In this document: positions 26,387 through 36,322 of the stretch, piece by piece
Layout of the letters: the number at the start of each line of letters is the position of its first letter
Position numbering within the stretch: position 1 is the stretch's first letter
Source: CAZABG01 sp964460985
GTDB taxonomy: Bacteria; Chlamydiota; Chlamydiia; Chlamydiales; Parachlamydiaceae
NCBI GenBank assembly: GCA_964460985.1
Contig: CAYWQX010000008.1
Span: forward strand, 1-64,000
Length of the DNA stretch: 64,000 nt
Direction: 5' to 3'
Program-made: the position numbers and the translations under genes
Notes under the pieces: generated by a model
Told to the model about the DNA's origin: nothing
Database searches by the model: none
Seen by the model: only the letters and a program-made list of their open reading frames with translations

Positions 26387-27244
26387 TTATTTAGGGTCTT
26401 CCTTCTTTTCAAAACGGCGTCTTGAACCTCTATAAATCCCTTTAGGGTGATTTTGAAGGGATATGTCAATTTTTTGGAGGATGCGAATCCCTTTTTCCAC
26501 GTGATTTGCTGTGTAGAGCTGCTGCACTTCGTGGGAAGATTTTTTCGTTTTAATGCCATCAGGGGTTAAGGGTAGATCGGAGACGAGCAGGAGAGCTCCA
26601 AGAGGAAATTTGTAGTAATAGGAAGCGGTAAAGAGGGTCGCGCACTCCATTTCGATCGCCTGGGGGCGGGTTTCCTCTAATTTTTGTTTGAACGGGACGT
26701 TGAATTCCCAGAATCTCTTGTTGGTCGTGTAGGTGATGCCGATGTGGTAGGTCGATTTATCGTTATCTAAAATATCATACACATGCTTTTGGACGAAAAA
26801 GTTTGCCATGGCAGGAACTTCGGGGGGAAAATAGAAGTCGGAAGTCCCTTCTGCCCTGATCGCTGCGACAGGCACAAAATAATCTCCCACCTTAAAATGG
26901 CGGCGAAGACCTCCGCACATTCCTAATAAAATAGAGGCTTTAATGGGAAGCTGCGCGATAAGATCGATCACAAGGGCGGCGGCAGGAGATCCAATTTTGA
27001 AATCGAGGATAGAAATGCCCTCTTTAGGGGAGTGGGCCACTTTAAACATCGAGCCTTCGACGATGGGAACTTCCCTTGATTCGGAAAAATACTGCACGTA
27101 CTTTGGGAAATTGGTTAAGAGAAGGTAGGGCTGGAAATCGGCAATGGAAGAGCCTGAGTATCTTTCCAGTGTGTCGTGAGCGATTTTTTCCTCCATCGAA
27201 TCGACGGTTGGCGATAAAATATTTTCTTTAAGATTCTCTATCAT
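26387..27244 (-). CDS. amn: AMP nucleosidase, short form
   Basis: Nucleoside phosphorylase-fold enzyme that splits AMP to adenine and ribose 5-phosphate. Seen: the phosphorylase core with LLGMCGGLRRHFKVGDYFVP (about 104-123), AEGTSDFYFP, and the nucleoside-binding IEMECATLFTASYYY with the conserved MEC/E. About 285 residues, matching the short AMP nucleosidases rather than the long E. coli Amn. The ATG at 27244 forms an ATGA overlap with the stop of the upstream zinc-ribbon gene; the TTG two codons earlier is not needed. Position between tkt-alaS-mfd and efp is conserved in C. trachomatis, where it is called amn. Confidence 0.85.
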   Translation of the reverse strand: MIENLKENILSPTVDSMEEKIAHDTLERYSGSSIADFQPYLLLTNFPKYVQYFSESREVPIVEGSMFKVAHSPKEGISILDFKIGSPAAALVIDLIAQLPIKASILLGMCGGLRRHFKVGDYFVPVAAIRAEGTSDFYFPPEVPAMANFFVQKHVYDILDNDKSTYHIGITYTTNKRFWEFNVPFKQKLEETRPQAIEMECATLFTASYYYKFPLGALLLVSDLPLTPDGIKTKKSSHEVQQLYTANHVEKGIRILQKIDISLQNHPKGIYRGSRRRFEKKEDPK

Positions 27245-27465
27245 GACCAATCAAATTCCGTTTTAGAAGGTTCTCCAAAAAGAGGGCCAATCGGTCCCAT
27301 CGGTTTTGTGGCTTTAAAAAAATAGCTGCAATTGGGGCAGGTTAATTTTTTAAAATACATGCCCGAAGCATAGTCCCATTTGCCTCGAGATTCAAAGATA
27401 TTTTTGCAATGAGGGCATTGGTGGTAGCGAATCGATATATTGAAGGTATGCGGTCCATCACTCAT
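27241..27465 (-). CDS. Small zinc-ribbon protein upstream of amn
   Basis: A two-CxxC protein: CPHCKNIFESRG...LTCPNCSYFF, spaced like a zinc ribbon, with FTIS-type strands before it (HTFNISIRYHQ). With the start at 27465 it has 74 residues and overlaps the preceding small gene by eight bases; an ATG at 27546 would add 27 residues but would overlap that gene by 89 bases. Its stop overlaps the amn start (ATGA), so it is probably co-translated with amn. No family recognised. Confidence 0.65.
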   Translation of the reverse strand: MSDGPHTFNISIRYHQCPHCKNIFESRGKWDYASGMYFKKLTCPNCSYFFKATKPMGPIGPLFGEPSKTEFDWS

Positions 27466-27658
27466 AAGGTAGAAGCCAATGGAAGAATCTTCGGATAAGA
27501 TGCGGTTTTTTAGGTTTTGGGGTGTGGTAGGTATTACCCCAGCCATTTAACTCATGCATCTCAATCCCAGGAGACGAGAGGTTTTGCTCCTTTTTCAGGG
27601 GCTGGTCTAAAGGATAGTCTTTGTATTCCTTATGCCACATGAGGATATGTATACTCAT
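27458..27658 (-). CDS. Putative small basic protein, 66 aa
   Basis: Weakly supported. Starts at 27658 (or an internal ATG at 27640) and ends in PHLIRRFFHWLLPYE, an amphipathic aromatic tail that looks like real protein. It fills the otherwise empty stretch before the zinc-ribbon gene and would be the first gene of the amn operon. No clear ribosome site and no known family. The competing reading is the longer form of the zinc-ribbon gene from 27546. Confidence 0.4.
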   Translation of the reverse strand: MSIHILMWHKEYKDYPLDQPLKKEQNLSSPGIEMHELNGWGNTYHTPKPKKPHLIRRFFHWLLPYE

Positions 27659-27816
27659 TGTATCGGTAATTTACCAACAATATTCATTAGCCTATCCGGC
27701 AGTTTGAAGGCTGCATCGAAAAGGGTTAAACCGCAGAATCGCAAGTTAAAGCTCTTTCTTATAGACAAGACCCCTGTTCAATGCTAAAATAATCCATTAT
27801 TTTTTTAAGGTTTTAT

Positions 27817-28392
27817 ATGGCACACACCACGACAAACGAAGTAAAAGGCGGCATGAAAGTCGTCATCGACGGGCAACCTTACAGCGTTGTCAGTAATGAA
27901 TATATGAAGCCAGGCAAAGGCCGCGCGATTAACCGTATCCGAATTAAACATCTTATCACCGGAAGAACGATTGAAAAAACGTTTACCTCCGGCGATAAAG
28001 TGGATTTAGCAGATGTGGAAGAGATCTACATGAGAATGCTCTACAAAGAAGGCGACAGCGTTGTTTTCATGAACGAAACGAATTTCGAGCAGCTCGCTAT
28101 TCCCAACAGTGTTATTGGCGATACGATGAATTGGCTTTTGGAAGACAACGTGTACGATATCGTATTCTATAACGGCGAGCCGGTGACTGTAGAAGCTCCT
28201 ACCTTTATGGACTTGAATATTGTTGAAACGATGCCAGGCGATCGCGGCAACACCGCTTCCGGGCGTGTGTTAAAGCCTGCTAAAGTGGAAACAGGGGCAA
28301 CCGTTCAGATTCCTATTTTCGTCGAAGAAGGGGAAAAAATCCGTATCGATACTAGAACCGGCGAATACGTTTCCCGCGTCAATGAAAAATAA
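27817..28392 (+). CDS. efp: Elongation factor P
   Basis: Rescues ribosomes stalled at polyproline. 191 residues with the three beta-barrel domains: KOW-like N-domain with the modified-lysine loop MKPGKGRA (K34), the OB domains, and the closing signature ETGATVQIPIFVEEGEKIRIDTRTGEYVSR. K34 in PGKG is the residue that carries (R)-beta-lysine in EF-P of the EpmA type. The next gene encodes EpmA and overlaps by 11 bases, so substrate and modifier are made together. Start supported by AAGG seven bases upstream. Confidence 0.97.
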   Translation: MAHTTTNEVKGGMKVVIDGQPYSVVSNEYMKPGKGRAINRIRIKHLITGRTIEKTFTSGDKVDLADVEEIYMRMLYKEGDSVVFMNETNFEQLAIPNSVIGDTMNWLLEDNVYDIVFYNGEPVTVEAPTFMDLNIVETMPGDRGNTASGRVLKPAKVETGATVQIPIFVEEGEKIRIDTRTGEYVSRVNEK

Positions 28393-29317
28393 ATTAAAAA
28401 GCCGTGCTGAGATGCTCTCTCAAGCACGAGCTTTCTTTGATTCAAGGGGCGTCTTAGAAGTGGACGTCCCTATCTTATCTCCCCAAGCCTCCATCGATCA
28501 GCATATTGACTTGATTCCGGCCACCTTTAACCATGAAACAACCCTTTATTTACACACCTCCCCTGAATATGGGATGAAAAGGCTTTTGGCAGAGGGATCG
28601 GGCGATATTTATCAATTATCGCATGTATTTCGCGATGGCGAAGAAAGTCAAAAGCACCAGCCCGAATTTATGATGTGCGAATGGTACCGGGTCGGGATGC
28701 CCTTTCAAAAGTTAATCGATGAGACGGTTGATTTTGTGAGATTATTTCTAGGTAATCTGCACGTAAGCCAAAAGACCTACCGGGAAACTTGTCTTCATTA
28801 TGCCGGAATTGATCCTTATACAAGCAGTATGGAAGACATTCATGCTTTTTTAATAAACAAAGGCATTCAACCTTACCAAGGGGTTTTGGAGGAAGGGAAA
28901 GATGCCGTTTTAAATATTCTTCTCACCCATCTGATTGAACCCTCTCTTGGGACCAACGAAATTTTTGTCCTTTCTCACTATCCGTCAAGTCAAGCCGCTT
29001 TAGCTACAACTGTTATGCAGGAGGGATATCCTGTTGCTGAAAGATTTGAAGTCTATTTTAAAGGGTTAGAACTTGCGAATGGGTATCATGAACTGGCAGA
29101 TCCGGTGGAGCAAGAAAAAAGACTCCATGAAGCCAATCAAGGGCGTATCAAATTAGGTAAAAAAGCCCTTCCCATTGATTATCATTTCTTGAACGCGCTT
29201 AAAAAAGGACTTCCTCCTTGTTCGGGGGTGGCGGTGGGTTTTGATCGGCTAATGATGTTAAAGCTAGAAGCTCAGACGATCCAAGAAGTGGTTGCACTCC
29301 CTTTTTCCCTAGATTGA
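28382..29317 (+). CDS. epmA: EF-P lysine lysyltransferase EpmA (PoxA/GenX)
   Basis: A truncated class II lysyl-tRNA synthetase lacking the anticodon-binding domain; it attaches (R)-beta-lysine to EF-P. Seen: motif 2 region IYQLSHVFRDGEESQKHQPE and FMMCEWYR, substrate loop LELANGYHELADPVEQ, and motif 3 GVAVGFDRLMML. 311 residues against about 325 in E. coli. The start lies inside the end of efp. The partner aminomutase EpmB is not in this window. Function is well supported by family and by the overlap with efp. Confidence 0.95.
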   Translation: MKNKLKSRAEMLSQARAFFDSRGVLEVDVPILSPQASIDQHIDLIPATFNHETTLYLHTSPEYGMKRLLAEGSGDIYQLSHVFRDGEESQKHQPEFMMCEWYRVGMPFQKLIDETVDFVRLFLGNLHVSQKTYRETCLHYAGIDPYTSSMEDIHAFLINKGIQPYQGVLEEGKDAVLNILLTHLIEPSLGTNEIFVLSHYPSSQAALATTVMQEGYPVAERFEVYFKGLELANGYHELADPVEQEKRLHEANQGRIKLGKKALPIDYHFLNALKKGLPPCSGVAVGFDRLMMLKLEAQTIQEVVALPFSLD

Positions 29318-29349
29318 TCATTAAGATTTTAATAATAAGCCCTTTTCTT

Positions 29350-29379
29350 TTGACTCCTCTCGATCATAGCTAAGATAAT
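29350..29379 (+). promoter_or_regulatory. Candidate promoter for the coiled-coil gene at 29404
   Basis: TTGACT at 29350-29355 and GATAAT at 29374-29379 with an 18-base spacer, close to the chlamydial sigma-66 consensus. A GAAGGAG ribosome site follows near 29388-29394 before the ATG at 29404. By eye only. Confidence 0.45.
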
Positions 29380-29403
29380 AATAAGTAGAAGGAGTTATCA
29401 TTC

Positions 29404-30036
29404 ATGGATATCTATAAGAATCTATCTCTTACCTTAGATGAGATCGAAAGCAAGAATCAGATCATATTAGATAGACATGCCTCCTCAAAAAAAGTGGAGC
29501 AGATATCCCTTGCCCGTTTCGAGTTTTTTAGCAAGAAGCTGAAATCTATCAAGAAAAATTTTTCTGAAGGCCAGGTCAGAAAGGAACTGAATGGGGAAAT
29601 CAAACTGGCTAAACTACGCGATTTGGAGACAGTCTTTTTAAAAAAGGTGAAGGAATTCAATCAATCTAGACCCCCCCTAATCGGTGAAACGATCACTCAG
29701 CTCAAATATGAGGTGACCGAGCTTGAAAAGCTCATTGACAGGCTAAAACATTTTAAGTCATCTCTAGGGGGAATTTCTCTCACGGTGGAAACGGCCGAAC
29801 CCAAGACTCCCAAAGACTGGCTTGCCTTCCACAATCTTTCTGAAATCATCGATCATTTGACGCAGCAAAAAAAAGTCATTCAGGCTGAAGTGCATCTTAA
29901 AGAAAATAAGCCGATCACTAAGGCTCAGGCCTACGCTATCTTATACTGTAAAGGGCAGAAAGAGGCCTTTATCGATGAGGAACTAGAAAAAGCCGCTATG
30001 CAAGTGGTCGAGTCCTCCTTCCGAAAAACGGCTTAA
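29404..30036 (+). CDS. Orphan coiled-coil protein, 210 aa
   Basis: Not recognised. Soluble, highly charged, with heptad-like helices at about 30-90 (FEFFSKKLKSIKKNF, KLAKLRDLETVFLKKVKEF) and 95-122 (ITQLKYEVTELEKLIDRLKH), then a shorter C-terminal domain. No signal peptide or membrane segment. It has its own promoter-like sequence and a strong ribosome site, so it is probably monocistronic. Its end is 13 bases from the convergent nadE. Possibly a secreted or structural protein; no evidence for either. Confidence 0.7.
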   Translation: MDIYKNLSLTLDEIESKNQIILDRHASSKKVEQISLARFEFFSKKLKSIKKNFSEGQVRKELNGEIKLAKLRDLETVFLKKVKEFNQSRPPLIGETITQLKYEVTELEKLIDRLKHFKSSLGGISLTVETAEPKTPKDWLAFHNLSEIIDHLTQQKKVIQAEVHLKENKPITKAQAYAILYCKGQKEAFIDEELEKAAMQVVESSFRKTA

Positions 30037-30048
30037 AATCGCGTCATT

Positions 30049-31677
30049 CTATTTGAATTTTTGGACAATTGGGAACTTGCGTCCAATACTAAACGCTTTA
30101 TCCGTAACACGTAAACCGGGAGGCGCTTGTCTTCTCTTATATTCAGCTTGGTGGATTTTAGCGATAAGCTCATTTACTAAGCGGATATCTAAGTTATTTT
30201 TTTGCGCGATCTCCTCCGGCGATTGGTGTTTTTCGATATAGGCTTCAATTACCGCGTCTACGATAGGATAAGGGGGAAGCGAGTCTGAATCTTTTTGGTT
30301 GGGACGAAGTTCTGCGGAAGGGGCCTTTAAAAGAGTGGAGAGGGGGATGATGGGATGCTCTTTATTGATATAGTGGCTTAAAGCGTAAACCCGTTCTTTT
30401 ATCACATCCGATAGTACGCTAAGCCCTCCCGCTAAATCTCCATATAGCGTCGTATAACCCATGGCCATCTCGCTTTTATTGCCGGTAGATAAAACGATAT
30501 AACCCATTTTATTGGAGAGGGCCATGAGGATCATGCCGCGAATACGGGACTGAAGATTTTCTTCCGTAATATTGGGCTCTAAAGCGGCAAAATGAGGTTC
30601 TAGAAGATTTAAATAGGCTTTGAAAGGCTCTTCAATAGAAATAGTTTTTAATTCGATCTTCAAGTTATGAGCGAGCTCTTCAGCATCTTTTAAACTGGAG
30701 TCAGAGGAATAGCGTGAAGGCATGGCCACGCCAAGGACGTTTTCTTGCCCAAGCGCTTTGACAGCGAGACATGCAACCACAGCGGAATCGATGCCGCCGG
30801 AGAGCCCTAAACACGCTTTTTTAAATCCCGATTTATGAAAATAGTCTCGAATTCCCATGACGAGGGCCTGATAGAGGTCATTAAGAGGGTCCAAAGGCTT
30901 TTCTTGGATAGGAGTAAAATCCTCGACGACTCTAAAATCTTCCTCAAAGCCTTTTAAGCGGAGAACCTCTTTACCCTTTTCGTTGACGACAAGACTATAG
31001 CCATCAAAAAGAAGGCTGTCGTTGCCTCCTACCTGATTACAAAGCAAAGTAGGACACTTAAAAGTAATCGCGGCTTTTTTTAAAACTTCTAACCTGTCAT
31101 CCATTTTACGGATGTTATAAGGCGAGGCTGAGAGATTTAGTACAAAATCGGGCTTTAGGGGAGCGATCATTTCTACGGGATCTTGCAGGTAGGTAGAAAA
31201 GCGCGCTTTATCGGCATGCTGCCACAGATCTTCACATAGGGTGACGGCAATTTTTTTGCCGTTGATTTCAAACAATCGATAGTCCGAAGCCGGTTCAAAG
31301 TAGCGTCTTTCATCAAAGACATCATAGGTGGGAAGAAGGCATTTATCTTGGTAGCCCAAGAGTTTTCCATCTGAAAGGATGGCAGCGGAATTGTAGAGCG
31401 GTTTTTCCCCTTTGTTGGGGTTTTTGCGAGGAAGGCCGATGACCGCCGTGATGCCCTTTGTCTCTTTGATTATTTCTTGCAGCGTCTTTTCAGCTTTTTC
31501 CACGAACTCTATATGCAAGAGGAAGTCTTCCGGCGGATAGCCGGTTAAACAAAGTTCTGAAAAAAGGATCAGATCGGCCTTTTTGGATTGGCCTTTGGCA
31601 ATAGCTTCCAGGATTTTCTTTTTATTTCCTTCAAAATCGCCAATCGTAGGATTAAGCTGTGCTAGTGCAATCCGCAT
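30049..31677 (-). CDS. nadE: Glutamine-dependent NAD+ synthetase
   Basis: Last step of NAD synthesis: nicotinate adenine dinucleotide to NAD using glutamine-derived ammonia. The N-terminal nitrilase-type amidase has the catalytic triad in FSELCLTGYPPEDF (Glu), YQDKCLLPTYDVFDE (Lys) and VTLCEDLW (Cys, about 148); the C-terminal synthetase has the PP-loop GLSGGIDSAVVA (about 293) and STGNKSEMAMGYTTLYGD. 542 residues, typical. Starts two bases after the stop of nqrF. As I recall, C. trachomatis lacks this gene, so its presence supports an environmental chlamydia with more biosynthesis. Confidence 0.97.
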   Translation of the reverse strand: MRIALAQLNPTIGDFEGNKKKILEAIAKGQSKKADLILFSELCLTGYPPEDFLLHIEFVEKAEKTLQEIIKETKGITAVIGLPRKNPNKGEKPLYNSAAILSDGKLLGYQDKCLLPTYDVFDERRYFEPASDYRLFEINGKKIAVTLCEDLWQHADKARFSTYLQDPVEMIAPLKPDFVLNLSASPYNIRKMDDRLEVLKKAAITFKCPTLLCNQVGGNDSLLFDGYSLVVNEKGKEVLRLKGFEEDFRVVEDFTPIQEKPLDPLNDLYQALVMGIRDYFHKSGFKKACLGLSGGIDSAVVACLAVKALGQENVLGVAMPSRYSSDSSLKDAEELAHNLKIELKTISIEEPFKAYLNLLEPHFAALEPNITEENLQSRIRGMILMALSNKMGYIVLSTGNKSEMAMGYTTLYGDLAGGLSVLSDVIKERVYALSHYINKEHPIIPLSTLLKAPSAELRPNQKDSDSLPPYPIVDAVIEAYIEKHQSPEEIAQKNNLDIRLVNELIAKIHQAEYKRRQAPPGLRVTDKAFSIGRKFPIVQKFK

Positions 31678-31679
31678 GT

Positions 31680-32987
31680 TTAACTTCCAAAATCGTCTAA
31701 GACGATGTTATCGCGAGGAACTCCATAATCGTCAAGCAGCTTTAAAACACTTTTGTTATGCATCGGAGGTCCGCAGACATAGTAAAGATTGTCTTCGGGG
31801 GTATCCATGAGCTTAAGCTGCCCTTGTTCAAACGCTTTGAATAAAAAGTTGGTTTTAAGAGGATCTTTAGCTGGCCATCCTTTTTCAATATCTTCGGGAA
31901 GAGGCTCGGACAACACCAGTTTATAGGAAAAATTGGGAAATCTCTTCTCAAGTTCTTCATACTCTTTCTGATAAATATTTTCTTTAAGAGATCTAGCTCC
32001 GTACCACAAAGTGACTTTCCGCTTCGTATTCTCGGTATAAAAAAGATGAAGGATATGACTTCTGCCAAAGGAGGAGCCGGCGCCGCCGATCAAGAATATC
32101 AGTTCTTGCGACCCCTCTTTCATGTAGGACTCCCCGTAAGGGCCTGAGAGTTTTACCTTATCGCCCGGCTTTAATGAGAATGTATAAGACGAGCAAATAC
32201 CCCAAGGAATACCCTCTACTAGCTTGCCCTGGACAAAAGGGGGTGTTGCGATACGGATATTAAATAAAAGTTTACGCCCCTCGGAAGGATAGGAAGCCAT
32301 GGAATAGGCTCTGATCACTTCGTTCGGGCTGAGAGGAAGATGGGAAAAATCGAGCGTTCTTCCGAAAAGATGGTATTTTTCCCAGTCCGGGTAGAACTTG
32401 GGGTCCATGGTTTCTTTCCAGTCGGATGTGTCGGTTTGAAAGGGGGGCACGTGAAATTGAAGGTAGCCGCCCGAGCGGTAGGGAACTTCTTCCCCCTCCG
32501 GCAAAAGGACGCTTAACTCTTTAATGAAAGTGGCGACGTTCTCATTACTCACAACCGTTGCCTCCCATGTTTTCACATTTAAGGCATGTTCATCCACATG
32601 AACACCCATGCTATGTTTAACTTTTGTCTGGCAAGAGAGGCGCCACCCGTCGGCAAGCTGTTTTTTGGTGAAAGTTCCTTTCTCCGTTTCAAGAGGCTCG
32701 CTCGCCTTTTCAACCACTTGGACACGGCACTGCTTGCAGGTCGCTTTCCCGCCGCAAGGGGAGGGGATGGGAATTCCATTAGAGGTAAGGGCATTTAATA
32801 AGGTTCCGCCTCCGGGGATGTCGAAGGAGAGCTCCTTATCGTGGTTCACATCGATATGGCACTCTTCAGTCGATACGAGCTTCGCTTTGGTAAAAAGGAT
32901 GAGGGCGGCAAGACAAGTTCCAATTAGAACAAAGGAGACGGTCGCATAGAGTGTGAGCCAGGGGTCGATTCCAAAAATCATTAACAT
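31680..32987 (-). CDS. nqrF: Na+-translocating NADH:quinone reductase subunit F
   Basis: Electron-input subunit of Na+-NQR. One N-terminal membrane helix (about 10-31), a 2Fe-2S ferredoxin domain with CGGKATCKQC (about 77-86) and a fourth Cys in LSCQTKV (near 118), then the FAD domain (RAYSMASYP) and NADH domain (IFLIGGAGSSFGRSHI, YVCGPPMHN). 435 residues, matching chlamydial NqrF. The other nqr genes are not in the window; C. trachomatis also keeps this subunit apart. Located directly before nadE, so an NADH-oxidising subunit and NAD synthesis may share a transcript. Confidence 0.96.
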   Translation of the reverse strand: MLMIFGIDPWLTLYATVSFVLIGTCLAALILFTKAKLVSTEECHIDVNHDKELSFDIPGGGTLLNALTSNGIPIPSPCGGKATCKQCRVQVVEKASEPLETEKGTFTKKQLADGWRLSCQTKVKHSMGVHVDEHALNVKTWEATVVSNENVATFIKELSVLLPEGEEVPYRSGGYLQFHVPPFQTDTSDWKETMDPKFYPDWEKYHLFGRTLDFSHLPLSPNEVIRAYSMASYPSEGRKLLFNIRIATPPFVQGKLVEGIPWGICSSYTFSLKPGDKVKLSGPYGESYMKEGSQELIFLIGGAGSSFGRSHILHLFYTENTKRKVTLWYGARSLKENIYQKEYEELEKRFPNFSYKLVLSEPLPEDIEKGWPAKDPLKTNFLFKAFEQGQLKLMDTPEDNLYYVCGPPMHNKSVLKLLDDYGVPRDNIVLDDFGS

Positions 32988-33030
32988 ACTTTATCCCAGG
33001 TGATTGCTTCCCGTCAAATGGGGAAAAAGA

Positions 33031-33036
33031 TATAAT
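33031..33036 (+). promoter_or_regulatory. Candidate -10 element of htpG
   Basis: A perfect TATAAT 30 bases before the htpG ATG. No convincing -35 at 16-18 bases; a TTGCTT lies 21 bases upstream, which is too far. A small inverted repeat (TTCCC...GGGGAA) surrounds the spacer. No CIRCE-like element is seen. Confidence 0.35.
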
Positions 33037-33065
33037 TATGATAAATTTTTATTTCAGGTTTTTGC

Positions 33066-34876
<1,811 letters not shown>

Positions 34877-34880
<4 letters not shown>

Positions 34881-36034
34881 AAAAAATCATCCTATTATTT
34901 TTACTCATCACAGCCTTTTTACAGGCAGAACCTGAAGCGGTCTACCTGACTTGGCAAAACGATCCTCAAACAACGATGGTGATCCACTGGATCACCTCGG
35001 ATAAAGATCATCGAGAGACTCTAAATATTAGAGAAGCGGGGCAAGAGGAGTGGCTTGAGCTTGAAGGTGCCTCCTTCCCTATGCCTAAACGAGGCCCCTA
35101 TCTGATCCATACCGTGGAAGCGATCGATTTAAAACCTAACACAGCCTATCAATTTAAAGTGGATAGCGAGATTTTTTCGTTTAAAACCGCTCCAAAAACC
35201 CTTCCAATCCGGTTTATTGACGGGGGAGATGTTTATCACGATTCGATTGCTTTACTAGATCAGATGAATCGAGCGGCGGCTCAGCATTCTCCCCATTTCG
35301 CAATCATTGGGGGAGATATCGCCTACTCGGATAAGCATTCGGGAAAAGAGTACACACCTTGGATGGAGTGGCTAAAATCTTATCAGAAAACGATGGTGAC
35401 TCCTGAGGGACATTTGATCCCGATGATTCCGGTGATCGGCAATCACGACTGCGATAAAATTTCCGGGCTTCTCACGACGAGGGATGCTCCCATGTTTTAT
35501 CATATCTTTTCTCTTCATGACGATGACGGCTACCGTGTGATTGACTTCGGCAACTTCCTCTCAATTTTTATTCTCGATTCAAACCACACTCATCCCATTG
35601 AAGGCAAGCAAACCGAGTGGCTTAAAAAAGAGCTGTCGTTAAGGGCGCATGTGCCTTATAAATTCGCCTCCTACCATGTTCCTGCCTATCCTTCCAAGAG
35701 AAATTTTAACGGCAAAAACCATGTGCTGGTTCGCAAAAATTTTGTCCCTCTCTTTGAAGAGTATGGTTTGATCGCAGCCTTTGAGCACCATGACCACCTC
35801 TATAAAAGAACCTTCCCGTTAAAAAATAACGAAATCCGTAAAGATGGAGTGATCTATCTCGGCGATGGTTGCTGGGGCGCTGCCAAGCCAAGAAAATCGA
35901 GCGGTGCGTGGTATCTTGCACAAACTGTTTCATCTACTCACGTGATTGTTACAGAAGTCAAAGATAACGAAGTGATTTTTGAAGCGATCAATCCTGAAAA
36001 TCAGATCATCGATCGCTATGTTTTAGAGAAGTGA
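34877..36034 (+). CDS. Exported purple acid phosphatase-like metallophosphoesterase
   Basis: 385 residues. Signal peptide at 1-17 (MKKIILLFLLITAFLQA), an N-terminal fibronectin-III-like domain (about 20-105, with VYLTWQNDPQTTMVIHW, typical of purple acid phosphatases), then the calcineurin-like domain: DGGDVYH, GGDIAYSDKHSGKEY, VIGNHDCD, SYHVPAYPS and EHHDHLYKR. The usual GHxH appears as EHHDH. These bind two metals. Probably a periplasmic or secreted phosphatase acquiring phosphate or acting on host phosphoesters. Overlaps the htpG stop by four bases, so co-translated. Confidence 0.85.
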
Positions 36035-36039
36035 AGAAG

Positions 36040-36296
36040 TTTCACCACAGAGTACAATATTTCATGAAAGGCACGAAGGGCCGAAAATACAATGGATTGA
36101 TCCTGCCGCCAAAGGCGATCCTGCTTATCCTGTTATTTCAAATTTAAAAACTAGATACTTTGCGGTTTAATTTATTTCGACCATAGATACGTGAGAGTCG
36201 GGCGTAGGGGAAATTTTTTATAAAAAGCTAGGCTATTTGACCTCTTTATATCTTTGTGCCTTTCATGGAGTATTGAAGCTGCCTCTGTGGTGGAAA
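36040..36296. mobile_element. MITE-like inverted-repeat element
   Basis: The non-coding stretch between the phosphatase and the SDR gene is bounded by long imperfect inverted repeats. The left arm is 36040-36078 (TTTCACCACAGAG, then CATGAAAGGCACGAAG) and the right arm is 36252-36296, whose reverse complement reads TTTTCCACCACAGAG and CATGAAAGGCACAAAG. The arms are about 40 bases and nearly identical in two blocks. The centre (about 170 bases) has no ORF but contains direct ATCCTG repeats. No transposase. This is the form of a non-autonomous miniature element or a decayed one; a large RNA hairpin or terminator is the alternative. Confidence 0.6.
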
Positions 36297-36322
36297 ATAA
36301 AGGTGTCTGCTATAGATAAACT

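Noticed and set aside
32988..33065. CIRCE heat-shock operator before htpG
   Set aside because: No TTAGCACTC-N9-GAGTGCTAA match here or before clpC; only a short unrelated inverted repeat.
36040..36296. tRNA or structured small-RNA gene in the gap
   Set aside because: No tRNA cloverleaf or GGTTCGAAT-type T-loop was seen; the inverted ends fit a miniature element better.
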